DNA from: Bryobacterales bacterium
Lineage (GTDB): Bacteria; Acidobacteriota; Terriglobia; Bryobacterales; Bryobacteraceae
DNA length: 14,790 nt
NCBI GenBank assembly: GCA_003132865.1
Contig: PKYZ01000594.1
Coordinates: forward strand, 4,528 to 19,317
Direction of reading: 5' to 3'
Under the pieces are notes generated by a model, which saw only the letters and a program-made list of their open reading frames with translations, was not told the DNA's origin and ran no database searches. The position numbers were made by a program, and so were the translations under genes. The stretch's first letter is position 1. Each line of letters begins with the position of its first letter. Positions 1-7,350 of the stretch are shown piece after piece.

Positions 1-16
1 TGTTGAGCCTCCACAA

Positions 17-51
17 TTAGGGTTTAGCGTATAGCGTTTAGGGTGTAGAAG
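17..51. repeat. Degenerate heptamer repeat
   Basis: Read from position 17, the sequence falls into consecutive 7-base units: TTAGGGT, TTAGCGT, ATAGCGT, TTAGGGT, then a decayed GTAGAAG. Four units share the pattern (T/A)TAG(G/C)GT. The array lies immediately upstream of the GTG start at 55 and supplies the in-frame stop at 46-48. I infer a short intergenic tandem repeat; the window begins nearby, so more copies may lie to the left. No function can be read from it. Confidence 0.6.
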
Positions 52-54
52 GCC

Positions 55-303
55 GTGATCCCGATCCTGCTGGTCATCCTCGCTGTTCCTTCTCTGCTCA
101 TCGGAGCGTTGGTGTTCGGGGCGGTAGTTCTGATTCGCCGAAGGAATGCTCAATCCGTCCCTGCGCTGATCTCGCGTGAATCGCCGCAGAGACGCGAGCG
201 CAAGCGCGATCTCAGTTTCATGGCCGGCACCTGGCGGGGCGATCCCGCCTTTGATGAGGCCATCGCCGATCAGGACAAAGTGGACGAAGAACTGTGGCGG
301 TAA
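55..303 (+). CDS. Small single-pass membrane protein, unknown function
   Basis: This encodes an 82-residue protein that I do not recognise. Residues 1-27 are almost entirely hydrophobic and are followed by RRR at 28-30, which fits one membrane helix with the rest of the protein in the cytoplasm. The remainder is charged: an Arg/Lys-rich linker at about 41-52, then a short acidic tail with the motif AGTWRGDPAFDEAI. That tail loosely recalls the ends of small antitoxin-like proteins, but the match is too weak for a function. The GTG start at 55 is forced by a stop at 46-48. AGAAGG at 47-52 could serve as a ribosome site but lies only 2 bases away. The gene is convergent with the SIMPL gene, leaving 16 bases between stops and no visible terminator. 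It is probably real because of the clean membrane-segment pattern. Confidence 0.6.
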   Translation: MIPILLVILAVPSLLIGALVFGAVVLIRRRNAQSVPALISRESPQRRERKRDLSFMAGTWRGDPAFDEAIADQDKVDEELWR

Positions 304-319
304 AGCTAACGGCTGCTTC

Positions 320-1054
320 TTACTCGATCGCGAACACCGCGTAGACCGTAGCTGATTCTTCCACTTGTTGCGGCCGGATCGCCAGCGGGGGCGGTGGCGG
401 CGCTGGCCTCGACGCGACGGACGCCGATTCGGTGTTCAGATTGCCATAGAATCTCGACACTGGCGTCTGATTGCTCGCGTAGATCAGCGCACCGAGATGC
501 GCGTTCAACCCAGCCGCCATTTGCGTCGCGACTGCTCGCGCGTGGATGAGCGCCTTCTCGGCCGCCTTCGCCTGCAGCCCATTCCTGTCGGCCAAATCCC
601 AAGCGATATTGCCGCTCTGGTTCGCGCCCGCCACGATGGCCACGTGCAGTACCGTCCCCGCATCTTTGGCCGATGCGTTTACGGTCCAGCTCTGCGAAAG
701 AGTGAACTGCTTCTGCGCGCGCTGGTCCGGCGTGCTCTTTTCGTTCTCAGGAAACTCCGTATAGTTGAGCTTCTGATCCTGGCTCTCGATGGCCTTGTCC
801 GCCACGCCTGTCTTCTTCAGCGCGTCGAGAATGGCATTCGACAGCGTCGAGCCCTGGCTGTACGCGGTCGCCGCATCCGGCGCGTAAATCTGAAATCCCA
901 CGGTGACAATCGCCGTATCCGCCTCGGCCGAGGCCTTGTCGCTCGCGGTCACCGCGATGGTCCGATTGTTCTTGTCGACCTGAATCGTCTGCGCGCTCGC
1001 CGCTGCGACGCAAACCAACCCGACAAAGGCCAGCCCGAGCGAAGTCCGTTTCAT
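320..1054 (-). CDS. Exported SIMPL/DUF541 domain protein
   Basis: This is a 244-residue SIMPL (DUF541) family protein of the periplasm or cell surface. Residues 1-21 form a signal peptide (Lys-Arg, hydrophobic core, then AAASA before Q22). The mature part has family features: an early beta strand (RTIAVTASDKASAEADTA), then TVGFQIYAPDAATAY and the helix leading to LSNAILDALKKTGV, where the family pairs index shuffling with a hydrophobic strand. It ends with a Pro run (PAPPPPPL, about 217-224) and ATVYAVFAIE, the usual closing strand. I chose the ATG at 1054 over the upstream in-frame start at 1087 because GGAGGG lies 8 bases before it and the signal peptide then begins at residue 1. Family members such as E. 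coli YggE are linked to oxidative-stress tolerance, but the biochemical role is unsettled. It is divergent from mlaE. Confidence 0.85.
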   Translation of the reverse strand: MKRTSLGLAFVGLVCVAAASAQTIQVDKNNRTIAVTASDKASAEADTAIVTVGFQIYAPDAATAYSQGSTLSNAILDALKKTGVADKAIESQDQKLNYTEFPENEKSTPDQRAQKQFTLSQSWTVNASAKDAGTVLHVAIVAGANQSGNIAWDLADRNGLQAKAAEKALIHARAVATQMAAGLNAHLGALIYASNQTPVSRFYGNLNTESASVASRPAPPPPPLAIRPQQVEESATVYAVFAIE

Positions 1055-1099
1055 GATCTCAACCCTCCGCCCGGATTCTACTCGCAAGCCGTGCCCTGA

Positions 1100-1121
1100 G
1101 CCCGGTGCTCGGTGCCCGGGC
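1100..1121. other. GC-rich inverted repeat between divergent genes
   Basis: GCCCGG (1100-1105) and CCGGGC (1116-1121) are perfect reverse complements around a 10-base loop, in the 118-base gap between the SIMPL gene and mlaE. It could be an operator or an RNA hairpin in the leader of either gene. In so GC-rich a stretch a 6-bp stem may also be chance. Confidence 0.25.
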
Positions 1122-1127
1122 CTGCTG

Positions 1128-1136
1128 TGCTACGCT
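1128..1136 (+). promoter_or_regulatory. Possible extended -10 promoter for mlaEFD operon
   Basis: TGC followed by TACGCT resembles an extended -10 element. Transcription would start near 1143, about 30 bases before the mlaE ATG. No convincing -35 box is present at the expected distance. This is a weak motif call. Confidence 0.25.
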
Positions 1137-1172
1137 CAAACTTCGGAGCGGAGGAATCCCCCGCCAACCACC

Positions 1173-1952
1173 ATGGCTCTCGACACCATCGATGCTGCCG
1201 CAAAACGAGGCGTCCTTGCCGTGCAGGAGTACGTGGTCCTCTCCGCGCGCGCTGTCAGCGACATCTTCCGCCGCCCCTTCTACCGCGACGACATCTACAT
1301 GCAGGCCGACATCATCGGCGTCGGCTCTCTCCCCATCGTCATCCTCACCGGCTTCTTCCTCGGCGGCGTGCTCGCCCTGCAGTCCGCCTCCACCCTCCAG
1401 CAGTTCGGCGCCGCAGCCTTCACCGGCCAGCTCGTCAGCTTCTCGATGATCAAGGAAATCGGCCCCGTCGTGACCGCGCTCATGGTCTCCGGACGCAACG
1501 CCTCCGGCATGGCCAGCGAGCTCGGTTCCATGATGGTCACCGAGCAGATCGACGCCATGCGCGCGCTGGGCACCGATCCGATCCAGAAGCTGGTCACGCC
1601 GCGCATGGTGGCCACCGCGGTGATGCTGCCCCTGCTCACCATCCTCGCGGATTTCATTGGCATGTTCGGCGGCTGGTTCGTCTCCCGGTTTTTCCTGGAT
1701 CTGCCCAGCCAGCAGTATTGGTCTACCGTGTGGCGGGCACTGGAGTGGAACGACATCACTCAGGGCTTGTTGAAGCCGTTCGTCTTTGCGTTCATCATTT
1801 CATTGGTGGGCTGCTATTACGGTTTGCGCGCGTCTGGAGGCACGCAGGGGGTGGGCCGCGCCACCACGCAGTCCATGGTGGCCGCCTCCGTGCTGATCCT
1901 GGTGGTCGACTTCTTCCTCGGCAAGATTTTTGTCAGCCAAGGCCTGACGTGA
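1173..1952 (+). CDS. mlaE: MlaE-family ABC lipid transporter permease
   Basis: This 259-residue protein is the integral inner-membrane permease of an Mla-type phospholipid/lipid ABC transporter. It has the family length (about 260) and the MlaE signature: GPVVTALMVSGRNASGMASELGSM at about 97-120 followed by VTEQIDAMRALGTDP at 122-136, the region where family members contact the ATPase. Hydrophobic segments fall at about 48-70, 92-106, 146-170, 200-216 and 234-250. The amphipathic N-terminal stretch ending IFRRPFYRDD is also usual. The open frame extends back to 1053, but the ATG at 1173 gives the family N-terminus and avoids overlap with the SIMPL gene. GGAG/GAGG at 1145-1154 is further than usual from this ATG, so the ribosome site is poor. 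The stop overlaps the mlaF start by one base, so the two are translationally coupled. No MlaA, MlaB or MlaC gene is nearby. Confidence 0.93.
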   Translation: MALDTIDAAAKRGVLAVQEYVVLSARAVSDIFRRPFYRDDIYMQADIIGVGSLPIVILTGFFLGGVLALQSASTLQQFGAAAFTGQLVSFSMIKEIGPVVTALMVSGRNASGMASELGSMMVTEQIDAMRALGTDPIQKLVTPRMVATAVMLPLLTILADFIGMFGGWFVSRFFLDLPSQQYWSTVWRALEWNDITQGLLKPFVFAFIISLVGCYYGLRASGGTQGVGRATTQSMVAASVLILVVDFFLGKIFVSQGLT

Positions 1953-2788
1953 TGCCAGCAGAAACGCCAGCGGATACCCAAAGCCCGGTCTTGCGCTTCG
2001 ATCGCGTGAGCGTATCGTTCGACGATACGCCCGCGCTGGCCGATGTGTCCTTCCAGGCATACGAGGGCGAATCGCGCGTGATCATGGGCGCCACCGGCAG
2101 CGGGAAAACAGTCCTGCTGAAGACGGCTCTGGGCTTGCAAAGACCGGATGCGGGGACCGTATACGTCTTCGGCCGGGACATCAGCCGGATGCGGGAGCGG
2201 GAATTGTTCGAAATCCGGAGTAAGATCGGCATGCTGTTCCAGGAGAGCGCCCTGTTCGACTCGTTGAACATTGAGGAGAACGTGAGCTACCCGCTGCTCA
2301 ACCAGTTGTCGATTCACTGCCCTCCCGATGAGGTTCTGCCGCGGGTGGAAGAGGCCCTGAAGTTCGTGGAGCTGGAAGGCACACTCGAGAAATTTCCGAG
2401 CGAGCTTTCGGGCGGCATGCGGCGGCGCGCGGCGATCGCCCGGGCGGTGGTCACCCAGCCTCCTTTGCTGCTGTACGATTCGCCCACGGCGGGCCTCGAC
2501 CCCATCACGGCAAATACGATCGTCGCCCTGATCGTGAAGGAGCGGGATTTGAACAAGACCACCACGCTGATCGTGACTTATCGCTATCAGGACGGCAATC
2601 TGGTGGCGAATTTCCGCTACAATCCGGAGAATGGTGGTTTGGAGCCGACGGGCAACCATGGCGGCGCCGCGCCGCGCACCGTCTTCATGGTTCTGCGCGA
2701 GGGCCGTCTGGTCTTCGAAGGGCCGCAGGCCGAGTTGGAGGCCTCCAAAGATCAGTATATTTCGAAGTTCGTGAAGCGTCGGGAATAG
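1952..2788 (+). CDS. mlaF: MlaF-family ABC ATPase with altered catalytic residues
   Basis: This is the 278-residue cytoplasmic nucleotide-binding subunit that pairs with MlaE. Walker A is GATGSGKT (46-53), the Q-loop Gln is Q97 in MLFQES, the signature is LSGGM (152-156), Walker B is LLLYD (172-176) and the D-loop is AGLD (180-183). Two hallmark residues differ. The residue after Walker B, normally the catalytic Glu, is Ser177 (TCG, 2480-2482), and the H-loop His is Tyr210 (TAT, 2579-2581). Nucleotide binding looks intact but hydrolysis would be expected to be weak or unusual. About 25 extra residues (NFRYNPENGGLEP and following) sit after the H-loop, before the family strand FMVLREGRLVFEG. 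The frame is open upstream to 1112, but that part only shadows mlaE. The ATG at 1952 overlaps the mlaE stop and has AAGG 9 bases upstream. Role inferred from family and neighbours: powering lipid movement across the envelope. Confidence 0.92.
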   Translation: MPAETPADTQSPVLRFDRVSVSFDDTPALADVSFQAYEGESRVIMGATGSGKTVLLKTALGLQRPDAGTVYVFGRDISRMRERELFEIRSKIGMLFQESALFDSLNIEENVSYPLLNQLSIHCPPDEVLPRVEEALKFVELEGTLEKFPSELSGGMRRRAAIARAVVTQPPLLLYDSPTAGLDPITANTIVALIVKERDLNKTTTLIVTYRYQDGNLVANFRYNPENGGLEPTGNHGGAAPRTVFMVLREGRLVFEGPQAELEASKDQYISKFVKRRE

Positions 2789-2791
2789 AGC

Positions 2792-3865
2792 ATGCCGGAG
2801 TTGAGCAAAGTCCGCTGGTCGCAGTTGAAGGTCGGGATAGTGGCCTTCGTCGCCATGGTGATCCTGGCGGTGCTGATCTTCCTGTTGACCGGAAACCGCA
2901 GTATCTTCGAGCGTGACGAGACCGTTCGCACCTACATGGCGGATGGCGCGGGCATGACAGAGAGCACTCCGGTGCGTCTGAATGGCATTTTGGTCGGCGC
3001 CGTCCAGGGGATCAAGCTGTCGGGATCGAAAGACCCCAGACGGGCCGTGGAGTTTGAACTGACGATCCAGAAAAAGTATATGCGGGACATTCCGGACGAC
3101 TCCACCGCCGCCGTCACCGCTGCAAATCTTCTGGGCAGCAAGTTCATCGACATCACCAAAGGGCAGAGCGCCACGCCGGTCAAGCCGGGAGGCGAATTGC
3201 GCAGCCTGCAGACGCAAGACATCCCCGAGCTGATGGCCCAGAGCGCGAATTTGATCCAGACGCTGCAGGACATTTCCAAGCGCGCAGATGCCATGCTGGC
3301 GGATATCGACGCGGGCAAAGGCAATCTAGGCAAGCTGCTGCGGGACGACGAGCTATACAAGCGGCTGAACGGGATTGCCGCCGAAGGACAACAACTGCTG
3401 GCCGACGTGCGCAACGGCAAGGGCACGTTGAGCAAGCTCATCTATGACGACAGCCTGTATCAGGAAGTGCGCGCGCCGATCAAGCGCATCGACCAAATGC
3501 TCGACGATTTGCAGCAGGGGCGCGGCACCGCTGGCAAGCTCCTGAAGGACCCGCAAGTCTACGACGACGCGCAGCAGACACTCGCCGAAATGCGCCGCCT
3601 GACGAAAGAACTCAACGAAGGAAAGGGCACGGCAGGCAAGCTGCTGAAGGACGATCAACTCTACAAGCAGTTCACCGAACTGACCGCCAAGCTGGATGCC
3701 ACGATAGACCGTATCAACTCCGGGCAAGGCACCGTGGGGCAGTTGCTGGTGAATCCGCAGATGTACGATGCCATGAACGGCGCCATGCGCGAGTTTCAGG
3801 CGCTGGCCAAGGACATCCGCAGCAATCCCAAGAAATTCCTGACCATCAGGGTCAGAATCTTTTGA
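2792..3865 (+). CDS. mlaD: MlaD-like MCE-domain lipid-binding protein with five C-terminal repeats
   Basis: This 357-residue protein is the membrane-anchored, periplasmic substrate-binding subunit of the Mla-type transporter. One transmembrane helix lies at about 13-33 (KVGIVAFVAMVILAVLIFLL). The MCE domain follows at about 44-125, with the characteristic GAGMTESTPVRLNGILVGAV and, near its end, AANLLGSKFIDIT. The C-terminal part (about 150-345) is helical and repetitive. Gly-Lys-Gly-type motifs followed by a KLLxDDxLY pattern begin at residues 175, 209, 243, 277 and 311, exactly 34 residues apart. Family MlaD proteins from Proteobacteria are near 180 residues; this longer form resembles MCE proteins of other phyla, where such segments are thought to form a helical barrel or needle across the periplasm. 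It starts 3 bases after mlaF and its stop overlaps the next gene by 4 bases. It ends NPKKFLTIRVRIF. Confidence 0.93.
   Translation: MPELSKVRWSQLKVGIVAFVAMVILAVLIFLLTGNRSIFERDETVRTYMADGAGMTESTPVRLNGILVGAVQGIKLSGSKDPRRAVEFELTIQKKYMRDIPDDSTAAVTAANLLGSKFIDITKGQSATPVKPGGELRSLQTQDIPELMAQSANLIQTLQDISKRADAMLADIDAGKGNLGKLLRDDELYKRLNGIAAEGQQLLADVRNGKGTLSKLIYDDSLYQEVRAPIKRIDQMLDDLQQGRGTAGKLLKDPQVYDDAQQTLAEMRRLTKELNEGKGTAGKLLKDDQLYKQFTELTAKLDATIDRINSGQGTVGQLLVNPQMYDAMNGAMREFQALAKDIRSNPKKFLTIRVRIF
3314..3766 (+). repeat. Five in-frame 102-bp repeat units within mlaD
   Basis: Units start at about 3314, 3416, 3518, 3620 and 3722, coding for motifs GKGNLGKLLRDDELY, GKGTLSKLIYDDSLY, GRGTAGKLLKDPQVY, GKGTAGKLLKDDQLY and GQGTVGQLLVNPQMY. 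The spacing is exact at 102 bases, but the DNA between motifs has diverged. This suggests old duplication with strong selection on length. The last unit is only partly repeated. Confidence 0.8.
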
Positions 3866-4638
3866 TCTCCCGCAAACGACTGATCGTTAACGCCGACGAC
3901 TTTGGATTCACTCCGGACGTGAACCGGGGCATCCTGGCGGCGCATCGCGACGGCATTCTGACCGCGTCCACGATAATGGCCAATGGCGAGGCGTTTGACG
4001 ATGCCGTGCGGCTGGCGCGGGATGCGCCGTTGCTGGACGTGGGCTGTCACCTGGTGCTGATCTCGGGCAGCGCGGTTCTGCCGCCGTACGCGCCGCTGCC
4101 GGCGTCGGTGCCGGAGTTGCTGCGGGCGCTGGCCGCGCGGCGCATCCGCGTGTATGACGAGCTGGCGGCGCAGGTGCGCAAGATTCTGGCGGCTGGCCTG
4201 GAACCCACGCATCTCGACACGCATAAGCACACGCATCTGGCGCCACCGGTGCTGGACGCGGTCGCGCGCATCGCCGAAGAGTTTGAGATTCGCTGGGTGC
4301 GGCGGCCGTTCGAAATTCCAGTGCTGCGCGGCCGCTTCCACCGCGTGCTGGCGCGCCACGGCTGCCGGACGACGGACCATTTCGCCGGATTTCAACTCAC
4401 CGGACGGTTCCGCGCTCCCGAACTCGCGCAACTGATTCGCGAGCTGCCGGATGGTGTGACCGAGTTTATGTGCCATCCGGGCTATTGCGGCGACGATTTG
4501 CGCCACGCGCGCACCAGACTGAAGGAGAGCCGCGAGCGGGAACTGGAAGCGCTGGTGGCTCCGGAGGTGCGCGCGGAGCTGGCCGAGGCGGCGGTGGAGT
4601 TAGTGAATTATCGTGGCTTGGAGGGCGGACTTTATTAG
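3862..4638 (+). CDS. ChbG/HpnK (YdjC-like) family deacetylase
   Basis: This is a 258-residue predicted metal-dependent carbohydrate deacetylase of the YdjC fold. The family metal and catalytic motifs are visible: NADDFG (10-15), GCH with H63, THLDTHKHTH (117-126) and CHPGY (204-208). It has no signal peptide, so it should be cytoplasmic. Relatives include ChbG, which deacetylates chitooligosaccharides, and HpnK, found in hopanoid gene clusters. The early sequence NRGILAAHRDGILTAST is shared by both branches, so the substrate is uncertain. The start is TTG at 3862, overlapping the mlaD stop in TTGA, with CAGGG about 10 bases upstream. That coupling suggests co-expression with the lipid transporter, perhaps acting on a glycolipid or hopanoid headgroup (inference). 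The gene is very GC-rich at third positions. It converges with copA, 13 bases apart, and no terminator hairpin is obvious there. Confidence 0.88.
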   Translation: MISRKRLIVNADDFGFTPDVNRGILAAHRDGILTASTIMANGEAFDDAVRLARDAPLLDVGCHLVLISGSAVLPPYAPLPASVPELLRALAARRIRVYDELAAQVRKILAAGLEPTHLDTHKHTHLAPPVLDAVARIAEEFEIRWVRRPFEIPVLRGRFHRVLARHGCRTTDHFAGFQLTGRFRAPELAQLIRELPDGVTEFMCHPGYCGDDLRHARTRLKESRERELEALVAPEVRAELAEAAVELVNYRGLEGGLY

Positions 4639-4651
4639 TCCAGATCTCTCC

Positions 4652-6829
4652 CTATTCTGGCTTCACGCGCCGCAGCCGCAAGGCATTGCAAATAACCGAG
4701 ACCGAGCTAACGCTCATCGCGGCCGCCGCGATCATCGGACTCAGCAACAGACCGAAGAAAGGGTATAGCACACCGGCCGCGACGGGCACGCCGACCGCAT
4801 TGTAGATAAACGCGAAGAATAAATTCTCTTTGATATTTCGCATCGTGGCGCGGCTCAGCCGGCGCGCGCGGATGATTCCCCCGAGATCGCCCTTGACCAG
4901 GGTCACAGAGGCACTCTCCATCGCTACATCAGTGCCGGTTCCCATGGCAATACCGATCTGAGCCTTCGCGAGTGCCGGCGCATCGTTGATGCCGTCGCCA
5001 GCCATCGCCACGAACCGGCCTTCCTCCTGGAGCCGCTTGACCGCATTGCTCTTATCCTCAGGCAGAACTTCGGCGATCACCTCATCGATCCCAAGCTTGC
5101 CGGCCACTGTCTGGGCCGTCGTTTTGCTATCTCCGGTCAGCATAACGATTCGGATGTTTTCATCGTGCAACTGCCGAATCGCCTCCGCCGTAGTCCCCTT
5201 GATGGGATCTGCGACGCCGATCAGTCCGGCAGGTTTGCCGTCCACGGCCACGAACATGACCGTCTGGCCATCTGCCCGCATCGCCTCGGCCTGTGCCGTC
5301 AAGACTCCCAGATCGACGCTCGACTCTTCCATCAGGCGGCGATTGCCGAGCAACACGTTTGCGCGCTCGACCGTGGCTTTGACGCCCTTACCAGTAACGG
5401 CTTCAAAGCCCTCGGCTGCGAGAAGCGGCACGCTCCGCGCTTCCGCTCCAGCTATGATCGCTGCGGCCAGCGGATGCTCGCTCGCGCGTTCGAGGCTCGC
5501 GGCCAACTGGAGCAATCGCGTTTCATCGAAGCCGGGCGCGGGTCTCGCCGCGACTAGTTTCGGCTTGCCCTCGGTGAGCGTTCCGGTTTTGTCTACCACC
5601 AGCGTGTCCACTTTGCGCATGAACTCAATCGCCTCGGCGTTTTTGAACAACACGCCCATCGTTGCGCCCTTTCCGGTCGCCACCATGATGGACATAGGAG
5701 TAGCCAACCCCAGAGCGCACGGGCAAGCGATAATCAGCACCGAAACCGCGGCGATCAGGGCGTGTGCCATGCGTGGCTCTGGGCCGACCAACCCCCATAC
5801 GATAAAGGTGAAGATCGAGGCGCCGACCACGATAGGCACAAAGTAGCCGGCCACCTTGTCAGCCAGCTTTTGAATTGGCGCGCGGCTCCGCTGGGCTTCA
5901 GACACCATTCGCACAATCTGAGCCAGCAGAGTCTCCGACCCGACGCGCTCGGCCCTCATCACCAGGCTTCCGGTGCCATTCACCGTAGCACCCGTGACCC
6001 GGTCGCCGGTTCCCTTTCCAACCGGGATCGGTTCGCCGGTAATCATGGATTCGTCGACTGTGCTGTTGCCCTTCACAACGACGCCGTCCACCGGCACCCT
6101 CTCTCCCGGCCGGACCCGCAGCTTCGCGCCAACCTGCACCTGTTCCAATGGAACATCCGTTTCCGATCCATCCTCGCGAACCAGACGCGCCGTCTTCGGT
6201 GCGAGCCCCAGCAGGGACTTGATGGCCGATCCGGTCTGGCTGCGAGCCGCCAGTTCCAGGACTTGGCCCAGAAGAACCAGCGTGACAATGACGGCGGCGG
6301 CTTCGAAATAGACCGCCACGTTGCCCGTAGCGTCCCGGAAGGACGCCGGAAATACTCCGGGCGCCAGGACTGCGACGAGACTGTACACATACGTGACCGA
6401 TACGCCAAGGCTGATGAGGGTGAACATATTTAGGCTGCGATTCACGATGGAATGCCAGCCCCGGACGAAGAAGGGCCAGCCGCCCCACAGAATCACAGGG
6501 CTGCCGAGGATAAGCTCAACCCAGGTCCAGGTTCGCTGCGTGGCCAAATGTTGCAGGGGTTGGCCGGGGATCATCTCCCCCATGGCGGCGATGAATACCG
6601 GGATGGTCAAGACCAGGCTGATCCAGAACCTCCGTTTCATATCGGCGAGCTCGGGATTCTGTTGCTCGACTGCCGATGGCGCCTTGGGCTCGAGGGCCAT
6701 GCCGCAGATCGGACAATTCCCCGGCGCGTTCCGCACGATCTCCGGATGCATGGGACATACGTACTCGGTGAGACTGGCTGTGGATTCCGCCGGTTGCCTG
6801 CGCTCTTCCCCTGTCAGAGTTTGTGCCAT
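4652..6829 (-). CDS. copA: Copper/silver-exporting P1B-type ATPase
   Basis: This is a 725-residue inner-membrane pump that exports monovalent copper or silver from the cytoplasm using ATP. The N-terminus has a heavy-metal-binding domain, CPMHPE at 25-30 and CPICGM at 39-44, instead of the more common HMA domains; this arrangement is seen in SilP-like pumps. Membrane helices begin near 67. Core motifs are TGEP (264-267), the metal-site CPC (369-371, in IACPCALG), the phosphorylation site DKTGT (413-417), SEHP (450-453), TGD (565-567) and GDGINDAP (611-618). YN at 676-677 and MSVSSVSV at 705-712 in the last helices are those of copper-class pumps. I chose the ATG at 6829 over a TTG 18 bases upstream; GGAG precedes the ATG closely and GGGGGA lies further up. 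It is divergent from the rest of the copper locus. Confidence 0.95.
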   Translation of the reverse strand: MAQTLTGEERRQPAESTASLTEYVCPMHPEIVRNAPGNCPICGMALEPKAPSAVEQQNPELADMKRRFWISLVLTIPVFIAAMGEMIPGQPLQHLATQRTWTWVELILGSPVILWGGWPFFVRGWHSIVNRSLNMFTLISLGVSVTYVYSLVAVLAPGVFPASFRDATGNVAVYFEAAAVIVTLVLLGQVLELAARSQTGSAIKSLLGLAPKTARLVREDGSETDVPLEQVQVGAKLRVRPGERVPVDGVVVKGNSTVDESMITGEPIPVGKGTGDRVTGATVNGTGSLVMRAERVGSETLLAQIVRMVSEAQRSRAPIQKLADKVAGYFVPIVVGASIFTFIVWGLVGPEPRMAHALIAAVSVLIIACPCALGLATPMSIMVATGKGATMGVLFKNAEAIEFMRKVDTLVVDKTGTLTEGKPKLVAARPAPGFDETRLLQLAASLERASEHPLAAAIIAGAEARSVPLLAAEGFEAVTGKGVKATVERANVLLGNRRLMEESSVDLGVLTAQAEAMRADGQTVMFVAVDGKPAGLIGVADPIKGTTAEAIRQLHDENIRIVMLTGDSKTTAQTVAGKLGIDEVIAEVLPEDKSNAVKRLQEEGRFVAMAGDGINDAPALAKAQIGIAMGTGTDVAMESASVTLVKGDLGGIIRARRLSRATMRNIKENLFFAFIYNAVGVPVAAGVLYPFFGLLLSPMIAAAAMSVSSVSVICNALRLRRVKPE

Positions 6830-6924
6830 GGCTCCAGTGTCCCCCAACCGCGAGGGCTAAAAGTGGACGGAACCACACAGTGAACAGAGGAAACATGCGA
6901 TATGGGCGGAATCGGACAAAATCA

Positions 6925-6933
6925 TGCTATACT
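6925..6933 (+). promoter_or_regulatory. Probable extended -10 promoter of cusCBA-type operon
   Basis: TGC followed by TATACT (6928-6933) matches an extended -10 element almost perfectly. Transcription would start about 6940, only a few bases before the ATG at 6944, implying a nearly leaderless first gene. No good -35 box is seen. It lies in the 114-base divergent gap with copA, where a copper-responsive regulator would be expected to bind. No operator palindrome of the CueR or CopY type was evident. Confidence 0.45.
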
Positions 6934-6943
6934 CTAAGTTCGA

Positions 6944-7303
6944 ATGCGGGCCGTTACCAATTCGCTCCTGGCTTTCCTGCTGCTGGGTACATTGGTTTGG
7001 GGTAACTGTTTTTGCTGCCCGCAACTTCCGCTCAGCCTTGCATCCCACGCTCCCGCGCACGGTTGTTGTGAGCATCCGGGCAAGCAGCCCGTCCCTTCAC
7101 AACGCAACTGCCACTCGGTTGGGTTGAGGCACTTTGTCAAAACCGATCCGGCACCCCAAACACAACTTCGTGTCGTGGCTACTGCGCGCGTTGCAATCGC
7201 CGGTGCTCCGCCCATATCTCCGGCCGCCCCCAGACTTGCAAGGGTTGTCATCCCGCATTCTCTCCCCGATCTCGAGGTCCTGAACTCCAACATCCGTATC
7301 TAG
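6944..7303 (+). CDS. Small exported Cys/His-rich protein, putative copper-associated
   Basis: This 119-residue protein heads the efflux operon. Residues 1-20 look like a signal peptide with hydrophobic core SLLAFLLLGTLVWG. The mature part begins with a Cys cluster, NCFCCP (21-26), then CCEHPGK (41-47) and C56. Several His lie between (35, 39, 43, 57, 63), consistent with thiolate or imidazole metal binding. The rest is Pro/Ala-rich and low in predicted structure. The residue before the first Cys is Asn, so it is probably not a lipoprotein. I recall similar small Cys-rich leaders beside copper pumps in Acidobacteria but cannot name a family. The ATG at 6944 has no Shine-Dalgarno, fitting the near-leaderless promoter. 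An opposite-strand frame covers the same stretch but lacks these features. Periplasmic copper binding or sensing is inference from composition and neighbours. Confidence 0.7.
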   Translation: MRAVTNSLLAFLLLGTLVWGNCFCCPQLPLSLASHAPAHGCCEHPGKQPVPSQRNCHSVGLRHFVKTDPAPQTQLRVVATARVAIAGAPPISPAAPRLARVVIPHSLPDLEVLNSNIRI

Positions 7304-7350
7304 CGCTCTTTTCATCTGCCCATTTGTTTTGCGGTCTCAGGTGAAAAGAT

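Noticed and set aside
365..1099. 244-residue plus-strand frame opposite the SIMPL gene
   Set aside because: It is Arg-rich with no domain; the minus strand has a signal peptide, strong ribosome site and family sequence.
1053..1172. Upstream extension of mlaE
   Set aside because: It overlaps the SIMPL gene start and adds residues not typical of MlaE; the ATG at 1173 gives the family length.
1112..1951. N-terminal extension of mlaF out of frame across mlaE
   Set aside because: The extension is an Arg/His-rich shadow of mlaE; the ABC domain begins only after the ATG at 1952.
1817..3217. 466-residue minus-strand frame opposite mlaF and mlaD
   Set aside because: It is a long open frame caused by high GC, with His/Arg/Gln-rich composition and no domain, and the plus strand holds well-recognised genes.
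4639..4651. Terminator between the deacetylase and copA
   Set aside because: The 13-base gap contains no inverted repeat or T-run that would support one.
6934..7293. 119-residue minus-strand frame opposite the Cys-rich gene
   Set aside because: It has no signal peptide or recognisable motif, while the plus-strand frame has a clear signal peptide, promoter and Cys clusters.
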